From Alisma plantago-aquatica (taxonomy: Eukaryota > Streptophyta > Magnoliopsida > Alismatales > Alismataceae), in the NCBI GenBank assembly GCA_963693085.1, contig OY856410.1:890953835-891017834 (forward strand): 64,000 bases of DNA, in the 5' to 3' direction. The position numbers and the translations under genes are program-made. The notes under the pieces are model-generated. The model was not told the origin of the DNA and did no database searches. It was given only the letters and a program-made list of their open reading frames with translations. This document shows, piece after piece, positions 1 through 12,700 of the stretch. The number at the start of each line of letters is the position of its first letter. Within the stretch, counting starts at the first letter, position 1.

Positions 1-601
1 AATAATTTAAAACTTCATAATGAATCATATACTTTCTTGCATATTATAATATATATTAATCATGTGTTATGCATGCATGCATATTTCTTGATTGGTCTTG
101 TGTTGGTCTAAGATTATTCTGAATGGAGCAAAAACGTATGTGCTCTTAGGCTATTCATTTTATATAATATATATTTTATCTATGTTTTAGTATTTTGAAC
201 ACAATAATTAAATGAGAACATTGATGGCCCAAGGACATTGTTGGCTTAACATGCCCTTGATGTATGCATTTTGGCATCTTACATAATTTATTTTTTAGTG
301 TATGCAAAGGAAATCCTCAAAAAGTTATGTTTTCCTTATTAGTCACTATGTTCTAAAATATTACTACATTTATGTGTATTTCTCTCAAAATGCTTCATGA
401 TTGATAATTGAGGGGGTCATAGGTTTTCTAAACAATCTATGATCACGCTAATAATTTTTGTATTATCTATGTACTTCTAATATGTTTATGGTGGAAAATC
501 TGTAGTCAATTTATTTTATCTGATTGATTGAGTATTTCCTTCATCAAATAAATTAAAAAAAAGTGTACCTTGTGGTCTTTACATCTCTATCTCTCTCTCT
601 C

Positions 602-632
<31 letters not shown>

Positions 633-3600
633 TTTCTTTTGGGTGTCATTATTAACTTTTTTTGTGAGTAATTCCATATTGATATCTTTACAAAAAAAAC
701 ATGATGATTTTCTCAATGAAAAAGTTCAATTTTTATGAATGCACTTATTTGACAAAATAGTTTCTCAATATCACCCTTTAATTTTGTAAATATATGGTCA
801 TGATTGAATGAGAATTGGAATGATTACCCTGGTTGAGAAATAGTATTGACTAGTAATGCATGTTGTATTTTTTGATGATACCTCATGCTTGGTTTATGTT
901 TTAATTAATGTGAGTAACATTTTGATTGAATATAACTTTTCTACAAGAATTTCAAATTGAAGTCTGTGATGGAAAATGTTTTGATATTATTATTCAAAAA
1001 CTATGTTTAAGTCTTGTTCATAATTAAGTTGAACACACGATACTTAGCACTTGATTGTGTTGGTGTCTATGATTCCATTTTCTTGATGGCATAATTAATT
1101 TTGATCAATTTTGTTGTCTCTATACGATATCTTTTGTTTGGTTAAGAAGAGATTAATAAAAATAAGAGATTAATAGAAATTAATATTTTTTAAATTTATT
1201 TACTTAACCTATCCTTTTTTTAGGCTTAAAAGGATGTTAGTCAACCCATAAAAGTTACACTACTATGTATAGAAAGAAAGCAAGAGTTTTCTCATATTAA
1301 TTAAAATTTGCCAACATGAAATGTTTAAGAAAGGAATCATAATTTTTCTATACACCAACTTGATCATATTCAATCCTAAAATCAAAAAGAAATTATTCAA
1401 ATACAAATCTTTATCTTTACTTCCTCTCCCTCTAATTTCACTATTCCTAAATTGCATCTATAAATTGAATGATAACAATAGTATACTTTTATTTCAAATC
1501 TATTTATTTAAAGTTTTTGTAAACATTGATATATGCAATGGCCTACGTGTCACATATGAGAAATGGATGGCGTTCAATGATGACATTTCTAAACTATTCT
1601 GATTCAACATAGATCTCTTCTCATAGGAAGAAACAATATTCTATTTATATGACATAGGTATACACATTTCCTTGTTCATAATCTAGGGTGGAATTGTAAA
1701 TCATTGATTGACATATTCATAGAACCCAAGGAATCAAGTAAGAAGATCTTGTTGGTCACAACTAGGTGGTGGGTGTAGAGATTTTATTTGAAATCTTATC
1801 AGGTTGAACCAATTGATATCTTATGATATCATCATATTCTTACTTGATTACTTATTTTTCTAAGTATATTATTGTAAATAACTTTTCACAAGTTATATAG
1901 ACAAAATCTAATAGGCCTATTAACCTCCCTCTATACCATCAAGTCCTTTATTAGAAAACAAAAAACATTATTCAAAGAATCACATTCTTGATCCTTATCT
2001 ATAGATTCTCCTGAGGATTGATCTTTGATAAAACTATACAAATCCTTTGAAAATCAACTAGATGATGGATTCTTGCAATTTGGTACTACATCTTCACTGT
2101 AATGAAGTGTAAATATGGCAACATTTGCACATGCAAGGAAATTTATTGTTTTCTTCATCAACAATGTAGTGATCCACATGGGGATATGCCCATATAGTTG
2201 AAATCTATATTGAGAAACTCCTATAACTACATCATCATTTTGGCAAGCTTAGCATGTTCCACAATTTATAAGGCCTTAGACATGGTAACATATATGATAA
2301 TACAATTGAGGATTTCACATCTTTTTGAGGAAGTAATCTATGCAATTTATTAAAATACACATAAATGAACTTAGAAAATGCAATGATCTCTTAAAGGGTC
2401 TGGAGCGTGCATCCATCTTCAAGTACAACTGTGAGAAAATCTTAGAAACCCTAATAGATAAACAAATGATTTGATTCATCTATAATAACCATAATATTTA
2501 CATTCCATGGATGTCCACATAACATACTAGTATAATCACCCATGGTGATAAAAGTACCTTAATATATTAGCATATGAAGTTCACATATTACTTCTTGAAA
2601 AAATGAATTTTGATTACCAGGTCAAACTCTATCATATCTAAAAATTATACTTTCTTCAAAAAAAATCCTCTCTCCCAAATTTAGGTTCATTTGAGGATCC
2701 CTTGAGAAAGTAATTTGTTTGGTTACTGAAGTTGTGTACATACAAGGTTATCAAAATCTTGATTCATAGGAATTTGTCAAGTTGATATAAATTGCATCAC
2801 ATGTCATAGAATCAAACTAGGAATGTGTCCCTTAGCCAGTTATTAAACTAGACAACGTAGATTTTCATGTTATTGGCATACACGTTGTAGTGCCTTGCAT
2901 TAGTAGCCATGGAACATATATTTATTAGTTTGTCTCAAACTGGTTCTACCATTGATGTTTTCTGACTAGTCTATGATCTCTCTCTACTCTAAGGTCTCTT
3001 TTAACCAAGTATACCACATTGGAAGCAAATTGCTCTTTCTTATATGGCTTGTGTATCTCTTCCCTACTATGTGGAGGTTTGCTAGATGAAACTTTATAAG
3101 AATTTACTTATTATAGAACTATAATTGTGCATACTCCTCTAGGATCCTCCTAAGTCAGCCAGGTCAACTATCACTTCCCTCTAGAACATGGTTTCCCTCC
3201 CAAAATTATCATTCTAGTGGTTATCAAAGTTTTACGCATTTAAATAGGATCCCTACATATATTGGAGATTTATTTCTCCATGATGAGTATAGACTCTAGT
3301 GTCATGATGAATGACTCGATCTAACATGGAACTATAGGGATTCTACAGCTGTGTTTCAATCCATTCACAAAAAATTGTTCGTGATTTTTCTTGGTCAAAA
3401 TGTGATAATTCTCTTCAATTAGATATTGTTGGGAGTGCTTTGTAATTTTTTTATCATATCTGAAGCTATTGCTACATAGGAGACTTAACTTGCCAAGAAA
3501 TTTTGTATGATCTCCTACTCATATATATGATGATTCTTAGACCATTAGGTAGTTAAAAATTTATTCACCAAATCTTAACATAGTTGTCCATTTTGTAGGT

Positions 3601-4535
3601 TGCAATGGACACCAACAATTCAACAAGTCACTTCCAAGTGGAAAATGTATCCTTATAAGATATGATCCATACTGTCTTCATGATCCATAGTATCACCTCA
3701 TCCTCTATGAAAAACCACATGTTTCATATATAGGAAAATTATAACATTCACAAGAACAAATGGGGTGGAGTAGGAGTCATAAGTCTCATTGATTGGTGCT
3801 TCATGTATTGTGATTCAATCAAAATGTCCCCCAAAACTTTAGTCCATTCCAAATCCACAATATCAAAGTACCCCTAGTGAAAATATATCTATGTAGCAAG
3901 AATCAAAGTGTAGGAGGTCTAGATAACATATTTGATAATATGTCAAGATTGACCAGGCGACAACAATAGGGATAACATTGGATAACTTCCAATGAATCTG
4001 TTGTCTACTTTTGTTCGACATAATAGTTTGAAGCACAGTCATCTCGATATATCTAAAGGATTTGTTCCTGTAGACTAAAATAATATTATTAAGTAACCTT
4101 GAAAACATATACAACATCAAGGAAGTCAAGTCTACTCTATATTGATTCAAATAAGAGGTTTCTAAAATATATAACTGAGGGATGTTTATTAATTTGACCT
4201 TGTGCCTGTAGTAAAGATGTAGAGAAGAATTGGGGGATCTTCCACCAAAAATAAGATCAAAAAAAAGAAAAACCCCTATACCTTCTCCCACCTTTGCAAC
4301 ATGTGCAAGTAACCTCATAAAAACAAAAAAACAACAAAAAATGAATGAAGGGTCAATATATCTATCATGTACTCTATTTGTGTATCTCTCTATTGGGGAT
4401 GTAGTTTAGTTTAGGTTACCATATAGTGAAATGTTAGAACATATTAACATCAATATGTTGAGAATGCATGCTATCACCCAACAATTATTATTTTTTGTCA
4501 AATACACTAAGTATTGTTCATTATGTGTTTTTCAG
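1..4535. other. AT-rich spacer, no gene recognised
   Basis: Very AT-rich sequence without a supported gene. Open frames are short and resemble no family I know. The longest, a 151-codon minus-strand frame at 3,863-4,318, has no recognisable motif. Parts may be old transposon remains, since 2,900-4,300 on the minus strand has slightly more protein-like composition, but I could not identify a domain. Confidence 0.6.
583..632. repeat. TC/TA compound microsatellite
   Basis: A run of TC dinucleotides passes directly into TA/CA-interrupted TA dinucleotides. It is a simple sequence repeat in spacer DNA. Confidence 0.85.
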
Positions 4536-4819
4536 GTACTTTGAAAAATACGTGATGGATGGAGGAGGGATAGATGACCATAGGACTCCTACATTTGTGA
4601 AGGAACTTAGGGAACCATGAAAGAAAATTTCACAATATCCCAAGCTTCAAAATGATCATTGAATCAAGGTACTTCATAATTTTAGTAAAGAATGTAGTAA
4701 AAATGCAACTCATGCCATCCAACAGTAGTTGAGATATATCAAGAATACCACAGTGAAAGTAAAGCAATATCTAAAACTCTTTAAACACCTTAAAGTCCTA
4801 ATTCCACATACCTAGTCCA

Positions 4820-5205
4820 TGGAATGGTCATTCTGCCCCTAGAATGGTAATGCCACAATTGAACTTTTCCAGAAAACATTGCCATTCCACTTATAATCCC
4901 ATGGAAATTCACTAACCAGCATGAATACCTCACCTTGGCTCTACAACATATATTATGATCATATAATGGTCATTCTAGATTGTCCATCTTTTCCAATTCA
5001 TTGTCCACTCGACATCATTCGACAAATATTTCCACCCTCATCCAGAATGTTCGTTCTAACTAGAAGATCCATGCTATATTGTAGTTAAAACTATCAATCT
5101 GACTAGAACGGCCCTACTACAGCCACAAAAATGACCTCTTCATTTTGAAGTGGTTATTCCGCTAGGCCACCCATTCACTCATCCATTTCTAGAATGGTCG
5201 TTCCA
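4820..5205. repeat. Array of interrupted palindromes in the ORF3 leader of element D
   Basis: Degenerate copies of a TRGAATGGTCATTCYR-like motif (GAATG/CATTC arms around a 2-base centre) lie at 4,820, 4,840, 4,874, 4,963, 5,043, 5,060, 5,103, 5,147, 5,163 and 5,190. Several are paired with starts 16-20 bp apart, and pairs recur about every 60-90 bp. The array stops 64 bp before a TATA box. The arrangement copies that of the GTCGAT-type array in element B although the motif itself differs. Confidence 0.6.
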
Positions 5206-5268
5206 CCCAAGAACCTAACTACTTTCGAAAATATGTTAGATAAACTACGACCCACTTAACCCCTAGTC

Positions 5269-5280
5269 CTATATATATAC
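5269..5280 (+). promoter_or_regulatory. TATA box before ORF3 of element D
   Basis: The sequence CTATATATATAC lies between the palindrome array and the ATG at 5,285. Elements A and B have a TATA box in the same relative place. Here the ATG is only about 15 bases further on, closer than in B, so either a deletion has occurred or the true start lies downstream. Confidence 0.4.
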
Positions 5281-5284
5281 ATTA

Positions 5285-6230
5285 ATGGCATCCAAGAGGA
5301 AAAGGTTATATTCACCTAGCAATTATAGATGCCACCGACTCCTAACTATCCCATTTTACTTCCATCTTCCACCCAAAACACTAGTTTATTTGGTGTTTCA
5401 TCATAATCCTTCCATCTTACATGACATTCCACCCACTAGGAGGAAGAGGTCGAGTTTGGAGGTGCCAAAGGTGAAGATTGGATTGTATTCACCCACATTC
5501 ATGGAGGTTTTACCATCTTGTTTATTATTTCTTTGGTCATGAGTATCTAAGCTCCTTTGTCAGTTGTTTGGAAGAAAAAATATATAACTTACCATTTTGG
5601 AAAATATGTATCCACTATACACTAATTTCATTGTTGAATGCTACATTATTATTTGGTATTCTTCCATTGCTCTTATTATGGTTGTTGTAGATATGGAATC
5701 ACCTAAGGCATGGACAAAGGGGTGACTTTAAGGGTTTTTTGGTGGTAGACTTCCTAAGTTCCTTAGAGGAATGTTATCTAGTTTAAACTCTTCCCCTTTG
5801 TCCTTCCATTCCAGAAGCCCTAGGTGAGACATCTATCTGACTAGGTGTGCCACTCCATATAAAAAGTGTCATTAGTGGTTGGATTGGGTTAGTGGGAGGT
5901 GGAACACCATTCACATATATCCAACACCACTCCATCACCCTAAGTGTATTAGATGAACCATGTTTAGAAACCTAGACTTAGATCATTACGATGCATGCAT
6001 ACCTATCCCTTATTTAATAGAACATCATAAGGGTAGATGGGAGGTCATTCAGACTAGTTCATCTATATACCAGCATAACACCAGTGGAAAACTAATAGGA
6101 TAGGATGCATATTGTACATATTCCATGTTTTTTGGTTGTATAACTCAATACTTGGATGTTTGTGAAAAAGTAGGATCACGCTGCATGGTTGACGGTTACA
6201 TATTCCCCCAAGAGGCCACTACTCAAATTA
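5285..6230 (+). pseudogene. Decayed ORF3 of element D
   Basis: An ORF begins at 5,285 with MASKRKR, a basic start typical of the third ORF of Athila-type elements, and runs 85 codons to a stop at 5,542. Further protein-like stretches follow in shifting frames to about 6,230, for example near 5,880-5,950 and 6,000-6,240, with many stops. I could not align it securely to the ATHILA ORF-1 family, so this rests on position and start only. Confidence 0.35.
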
Positions 6231-6239
6231 CTTGCTAGA

Positions 6240-6740
6240 ACCTTAATTTCCCCCCTTGATGGCTAGTAGTATTTTGTTTTATTAGTTGTTTGTTTATGCT
6301 AATTAGTTATTTCTAGATCGATTAGTTTGGGTCCTTAGTTTCATGTGCAATGTCTTTCTACGTTCATTGCAAAGTGTAGTCTTTCTTGGTTAATTGCTTT
6401 TTGTAGACTTTGTTTGCTTTCTTAGTATAATTACTAGTTTAGTGTAGTTAGTTTCTCTCTCTTGTCATCACTATATTAATTCATTCTAACTATCTCTTAT
6501 CTTGTATTTTAACATCAATTATATAGGGTTAATCTAGGTTTATTCTTTCCTTTCTTTCTTGCTTGTCCACCCTAGTCTATTCTAAACTCACATTTAAACC
6601 ATTGAAACCCCAAAATCAGCTCTAGAAACCTATAGAAACAACCTTAGCTACCTAGTGTGTCCTACTCTACTCCCTGTGGATTTGACCTGACATGCCACTT
6701 TTAGTATACTACATTCAAGCATGTGCACTTGTGTATCATG
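6240..6740 (+). mobile_element. Possible LTR remnant (U5 side) of element D
   Basis: The segment ends with a stretch like the U5 end of plant LTRs: a TCCCTGTGGATTTGACC-like sequence at 6,670-6,686, followed by a short direct-looking tail, with a weak TTTTGG match near 6,745 where a primer site would sit. No partner LTR was found in the window. Start and end are approximate. Confidence 0.3.
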
Positions 6741-9700
6741 AGCATTTTGGTAGTATATGTTATCCCGATGTGCCCTAAGGCTCATCACTCTCCAAGAGAC
6801 TAAATCTATGATTTGATACAATTTGTTATTTACACCCAGACTTATTACTAAATCCATATGATCTTCTTTTAGCCTCAAAATCAAACACTTCAAACACCAC
6901 TCGATACTCAACATATTGGGACCTTTTTCTGGAAAAGAATTTGAATTGTTGAATCATTTCATATCCTAAGTAAATGAATTTTGCATAGGATGTCAAACTA
7001 AAATTATAAAACCCTTACTTCCAGATAGTGAGATACTTAAGACTCTAAAGTGATAAAATATACTAACTCATTAAACTATATAATTTTTAAAAATATCATA
7101 GATGAATGAATCATACATATTATAGGTCCTATAGCATGACAATATAGAAGAAAATGGGACAAGTATGGCCAATAGATATTCCATTATATACCAAACTACT
7201 AAACAAATAGTATAAGGGTTAAGATACTTGCATAATCTACCAGAAGGGATGCAGGTTAAGGGAACTAGACATCATATATATGTGTAATCCAACTATTACT
7301 TTCTATCTCATGCAATATAAGTTATAGTAATAATCACTTACATATATGAAACATGCAGTTCTTCTTGATCATATAAAAAGAACTGAGATTGGCATGTGTT
7401 TATAAGTATTCACACAAAGTATTCACAAGATAATATAAAATTGATGGAATGATGTATGAATCTTATACAAAAGGGAATCATCCACAAGTTTAGAAGTTGG
7501 CACATGTTATGCATGAGGAGATGAAACAACAAATTTATATGACACTATTTTTAATACATCACTCATTTTTCGAAGGCACAAACCTTGACTTCTGATGAGA
7601 CAAGTAGGTGCATATCACCCACAATTGTTAAGGAATGATAATAGACCAACCCAAAACCTGATTTGATTCTATAATGTGATCATAATTCAATTCCCATCTT
7701 GCAAAAAAAATTGTATTAATCAAATTGAGAATATTTTTAAAATGAAAATTTACCATGTAATAAACAACACATGGAATAACTTTAGTGTTGTTAATATTGT
7801 ACTAATCATTAGAACAATATTCAAAAGAATGTGATGACCAAATATTCAATAGAGCAAACTAATTTCTTGTAGAAAAGAAGTGTAATGCAATATATAATGA
7901 TATACCATAAGAAAACGTGTTATATAGATGAACATAAGAACCTCATGCATCTAATGTGACACCACCAGAATCTTGTAAACAACTGTGAATCACATTTTTT
8001 TGAAGGATTTAGATGGATACATCAGCCATTATGTATGGATGGGGTCACCGTATATGACTAAAGGTGTATAATAGTAAGTACCTTCGATTGAGTGCTAACC
8101 TCACAATAACCATGCCAAAGGACAAACTAAAACTATGTAAAAAAATTCAGCACACATGAATGTCCAGACATGGTTGAATGACAATAAACCTACCAAAAAA
8201 CCTAGTAGGTGCAATATGAGTGGTTGATTTACTGAGTTAAGTTTTTTATGTTAGATTAATGACAATAGTGTGTCAAGGTTGTTTAAACCATATCATCAAG
8301 TAAAGAACTATTAGAAAATTACTTTCTACTTTCATATTCATATGTACTAGAAGTACACTTTATATGGTGTAATAGGGTTCAATAATCATTTTGATTACAT
8401 TTTATAATTAAAGGACTTCAGACAAATATAATGTTTAGGTCTATGTTAGAGTTAGAAAAATGTGAACATAACCATAACCCTCAAAAAGATAAAATACCCT
8501 TAGAATGTATATTAGTGTTACATCCTAAAGAAAATTAGATATATTTCTAAAATATATATCAATTGACATGTCTTTCTTTATCTTCCATAATGTATATTAT
8601 TTATATTCCTTTACAAATGTAGAGATTTTTAAAAACAAAATTGCAATCTAGTTTCATTTCTTAAAGAAGAACTCTCCCCGTGGACAACCGAAACCCATCC
8701 CAACTATAATCTAAACGTATGGCATGATTATTGATCATTCCTCATATCTTTCTTCCACATGTGCACAAAACCATCCATGATACTCATCTCTTTGGGCCAA
8801 AGTTCTGTGGTTTGTCATTATTAATTGTTCCCACTTCTTCAAATAGGTCTACCCAACAAACCCAAATTCTTGTAACCTGAATATATATCTTTCTCTTACA
8901 CATAAATTTTTTTACTTCCATACTATTTCTAGATGACATAATATCGCATCATGATCTCCCTCACAACAACACCACTAAATGCATGCCCACCACAATTAGT
9001 ACACCACCACACACCTAAAGCTTTGTAATCATGCACCCATATAAGGAGGTGCAACACTTCTCGGGTCCATGAGCATAGAAAGATTGGATTGGGGAAGCTA
9101 GTAGGAGTATTATGGCCTACCAGAGATCTGTTTCATGAAGCTAGTAGTTGTAACCTCTTTCACATCCATGTATACATGGTCGTCAAGGCTTGTTCCAATG
9201 TTATTTGTTCACTTGTTGTTCCATTAAGGCACTCTTTTTTCCTACACCACTACTCCTACTCGCCTCACATTGCAACATTTGTACTAAAATGAAGTTGGGA
9301 AGGATTAGCATGTTTTTATGTAACAAATTGTAATCCTCTAAGTATATAAGAGTAGTGGCGAGGTGGAAACAAAATATGAGTTCAAAGAAATAGAAAATAG
9401 GAGGAATTAAGATGAGAGTTGTAAATGGGAAGCACTGTGTCCAAGCTAAGGTAGAATCCAAGGGAAATGGATGGGATATTATTGGAGTTCACCATTTGGT
9501 TGTGGTATCCACGTAACTCAGAACAATATCATCATTTGGAAATATGGAAGAAGAAAGATGGATTGAAAGGAAAAAGAGACAACATACCTACCATACTATT
9601 TGTGGGTCAGGGTGAATGGGGTGTTAGATGAGTAGGATGAGATGGGGATGGGAGGGTATTATTCAAGGATAAAACTTGGGTATCAATTTCAAACTCATGT

Positions 9701-12700
9701 TGAATTTAGTGATTGGGACAATAATTTTGTGGAACATGGATAGTTTCATAAGTGACATGTACAAATAAGTGAGAAGTCTTGGACTATATGGATTATTCTA
9801 AAAGTGCAACTAAAAGATACAATAAGAAATAGATTATTCACTATTGAAATACATTTAAAAAGATATTTTTTACTATAAATTGCATAATTAAATGATGTTG
9901 AACATCAAACAACAATCTTGGTCTATTCCGTTCAACATTATAGTAGATCTTGTTACCATGAAAACTTCTATAGTAAGAACATATTCATGTGATTTAATTT
10001 GTCTACCTAAGCAAATATTTAGAGTCAGTCAACTAATTATGGAAAAATTAGGATTTAACATAATTCTATAAATTTAAATAATAATGTGATTTGTCTTATT
10101 TTTCCATTTGATATATTTAGGTAACATATCTAGAAAAATTTATCAATCGATGTCAAACATATTCAGGTTTTGGCATTTAGGTTTTAATGTTAGTTTCCCT
10201 ATGTTATTCACAAAAACTTGAAAAGCCATCATTATGTATTAAATGATATTTTGTTTATTTATTGAATGAAAATAGGAACTATGAGAATACTAACAAAACT
10301 CTTGCGTTGGGATGTCACACATCTTCACTACACACACACATATATATACATATGTATAAATATAAATATACATATATATGCCTCTAATATATTAGACCCT
10401 ATGTACGATAGGTGCATGCAATACATAGGAACTTGAACTTTTATCTATGAGATTTTTTCTTTTCTTAGTTCTAATACCTATGGTGGTTAGTCAACAGATC
10501 CTTATATCTTATTTTTTATTGAAACAAAAAATGTATTCTATGATTTTCTTACTAAATGTAAATAGGTTGGGGAAAATAATACCTAATAGTCGTGTCTACG
10601 AAATTTAATGAGAATGATATATGAAATATATGTTTATATTTTTTGTTCTATTTTGTTATTTTTACCATAAATTCTCTAATGGTTGTGCATATAGTTTTCT
10701 ATAAAGTAATACCTAATACTTTAGATCCTCATAATGTTAGAAGACAAATTTCTTTGAGGTAGTAAAAAACAAGAACATTGATCACTCTACTAGGATACCA
10801 TGTGTCAAGGAGCCCAAATAAAAGGAGAAATCTATGTGGGTGGACGTAAAGGAGGCTACTAAGAATGGTGTTAGTGAGATGGTGTCTATGGGGTGTTTCA
10901 TTAGTACATATATTTCCTTGATTTTCTATAGATATCTAAAAAATAAATGTAATCCAACGAAGTGTTTTATTTGATGTCAATGAGGTGATTTGGGCATGTT
11001 AAAAGGCATCAAGGTGAATAAAACACTAAAATCATGTGGCATGAGAATCACAAAGGCCAATTCACCCAAGAATTCATATTTATTGTTCAATATAATAGTT
11101 GTTATTTATTTCGATGCTTGATTTTATCCTTATCTTTCTTGTAGGATCCATAAACAAATGAATGGAGAAGATCTATAGAAAAAGGTGTGAAGGATGTATG
11201 AAATGTTGTACTTTTCTACTTGTTGTTTCTTCCAAGGATTAAATACATTCTAGCTATTACATTGTAGTGGAGAGAAACATTGTATGTAAAGTCTACAAGC
11301 ATGTTGTTTACCACAAGATTAATATATTTCTCTTGCTATTTAGTCGATATGCATCACCTTCAGGAATTTCATGGAAACTAAATGCCTTAACGGTTAAAAA
11401 GAACTACCATAGGATTCTTGAGATGAAAATTCCATAAAATTTTAAAATTTCCTTTGTGTAATTCAATCATTTTGATATAGGAGTAGGAGAAAAACTCAAG
11501 CAAGATTTTTTTATTAGAGATGCATTTATCAACTTGGTGACTAGGAAGTTGACGATTTCACCTATGGGCCTCATTCAAGCTCAACTCCTATCCAACTGAG
11601 TTTAATTCAATTCTTAGAAATTAATGTCATGTATAGTTTCATTACGGTTATTATCTTCAAAGCGTTGACAAAAAATCTTGTTTAATTTTTCTATTTTTTT
11701 TTCAATTCATGATGTGCTCCTCCTAGATATATCTACCATGAGAATCTCATATTTGTCACTATCTAGTTTGTCACATAGTGCATAAACATATCAAGACCCA
11801 ATCATATTGATTGGTTTATCTCAATAAATCCATAAAAAATTACTCTTTTATAAATAACTTCTTGATGTACTTAGGTTGTAATATTTTGTGTACCATTGAA
11901 TCTATGTCTATATCACGAATTATAAGAAGTTGTCTTATCCATTCCTTAGATATGGACTATTATATGTTTCATAGGGGAATGTTTCTATAATAATTGTTTC
12001 CTAGTGTACATGTTTTTTGGGGAGTTGATAGAAGAAATAAAAAGTATTAATCCAATATTCAATATATTTTCTTGTCTTCATTGATCCTTTATGACTCTTT
12101 ATTTTCATAATTATGCAATCACTCTATAAAAAGGTTTCTATAGGTTGTACAGGATAGAACATAATGTGATAAAATTATGTGGAAACCTCAAGAAAATATT
12201 TTAATGAGTTCTTCTGTCATACTTGTATGCCTAAAGAACTAGTAGAGGGAAAATGACACATTATTTAGGGAAACGATACATGCTAATTAATCCACATGAC
12301 ATGATGTTTTTAGTCATATTTCACATTGAGATGTTGTGTTATTCCATGTGTAAAATGTGAGCACAATCATTCAGGAGTAGAACTAATGCCAGTCATATAG
12401 GGCATTGCTTAAACTGAATACCAACAACTCTATCGAAGATTGGTGCATGATCTAAAACAAGGATAGGAAATTGTAGGTATTTATGTCCTTTTCAATTAAT
12501 CAAAACAAATAATTGATTAATTGTGTATTAAGTATATACCATATCAAAAAGATTAACATTACAGAAAACAAAAAACCATGCTCAAAACTGATCGATAGTT
12601 AACTAACCTTATTATTAACTAGGTGTTATATTACATGTATAAGATAAAAGCAAGTTATTATAAATTGAATCTAAGAAAATGTGCCACGTTAAGATACAAC

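Larger units (their letters stand above)
4536..6740 (+). mobile_element. Element D: decayed 3' fragment of an Athila-type retrotransposon
   Basis: The order of parts matches the 3' half of elements A and B in this window: a splice-acceptor-like TTTTTCAG ending at 4,535, a palindrome array at 4,820-5,205, a TATA box at 5,269-5,280, an ORF opening with MASKRKR at 5,285, decayed ORF3-like sequence, then an LTR-like end near 6,240-6,740. No gag or pol is visible upstream, so the copy is 5' truncated. The assignment rests on architecture and the ORF start more than on long protein similarity. Boundaries are approximate. Confidence 0.45.

Noticed and set aside
3863..4318. 151-codon minus-strand ORF
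   Set aside because: No recognisable domain, AT-driven composition with many hydrophobic residues, and no promoter or partner gene.
9040..9292. Possible small gene with CATATAAGG upstream
   Set aside because: The TATA-like word is common in AT-rich DNA, and the 67-codon ORF has no domain or coding signature.
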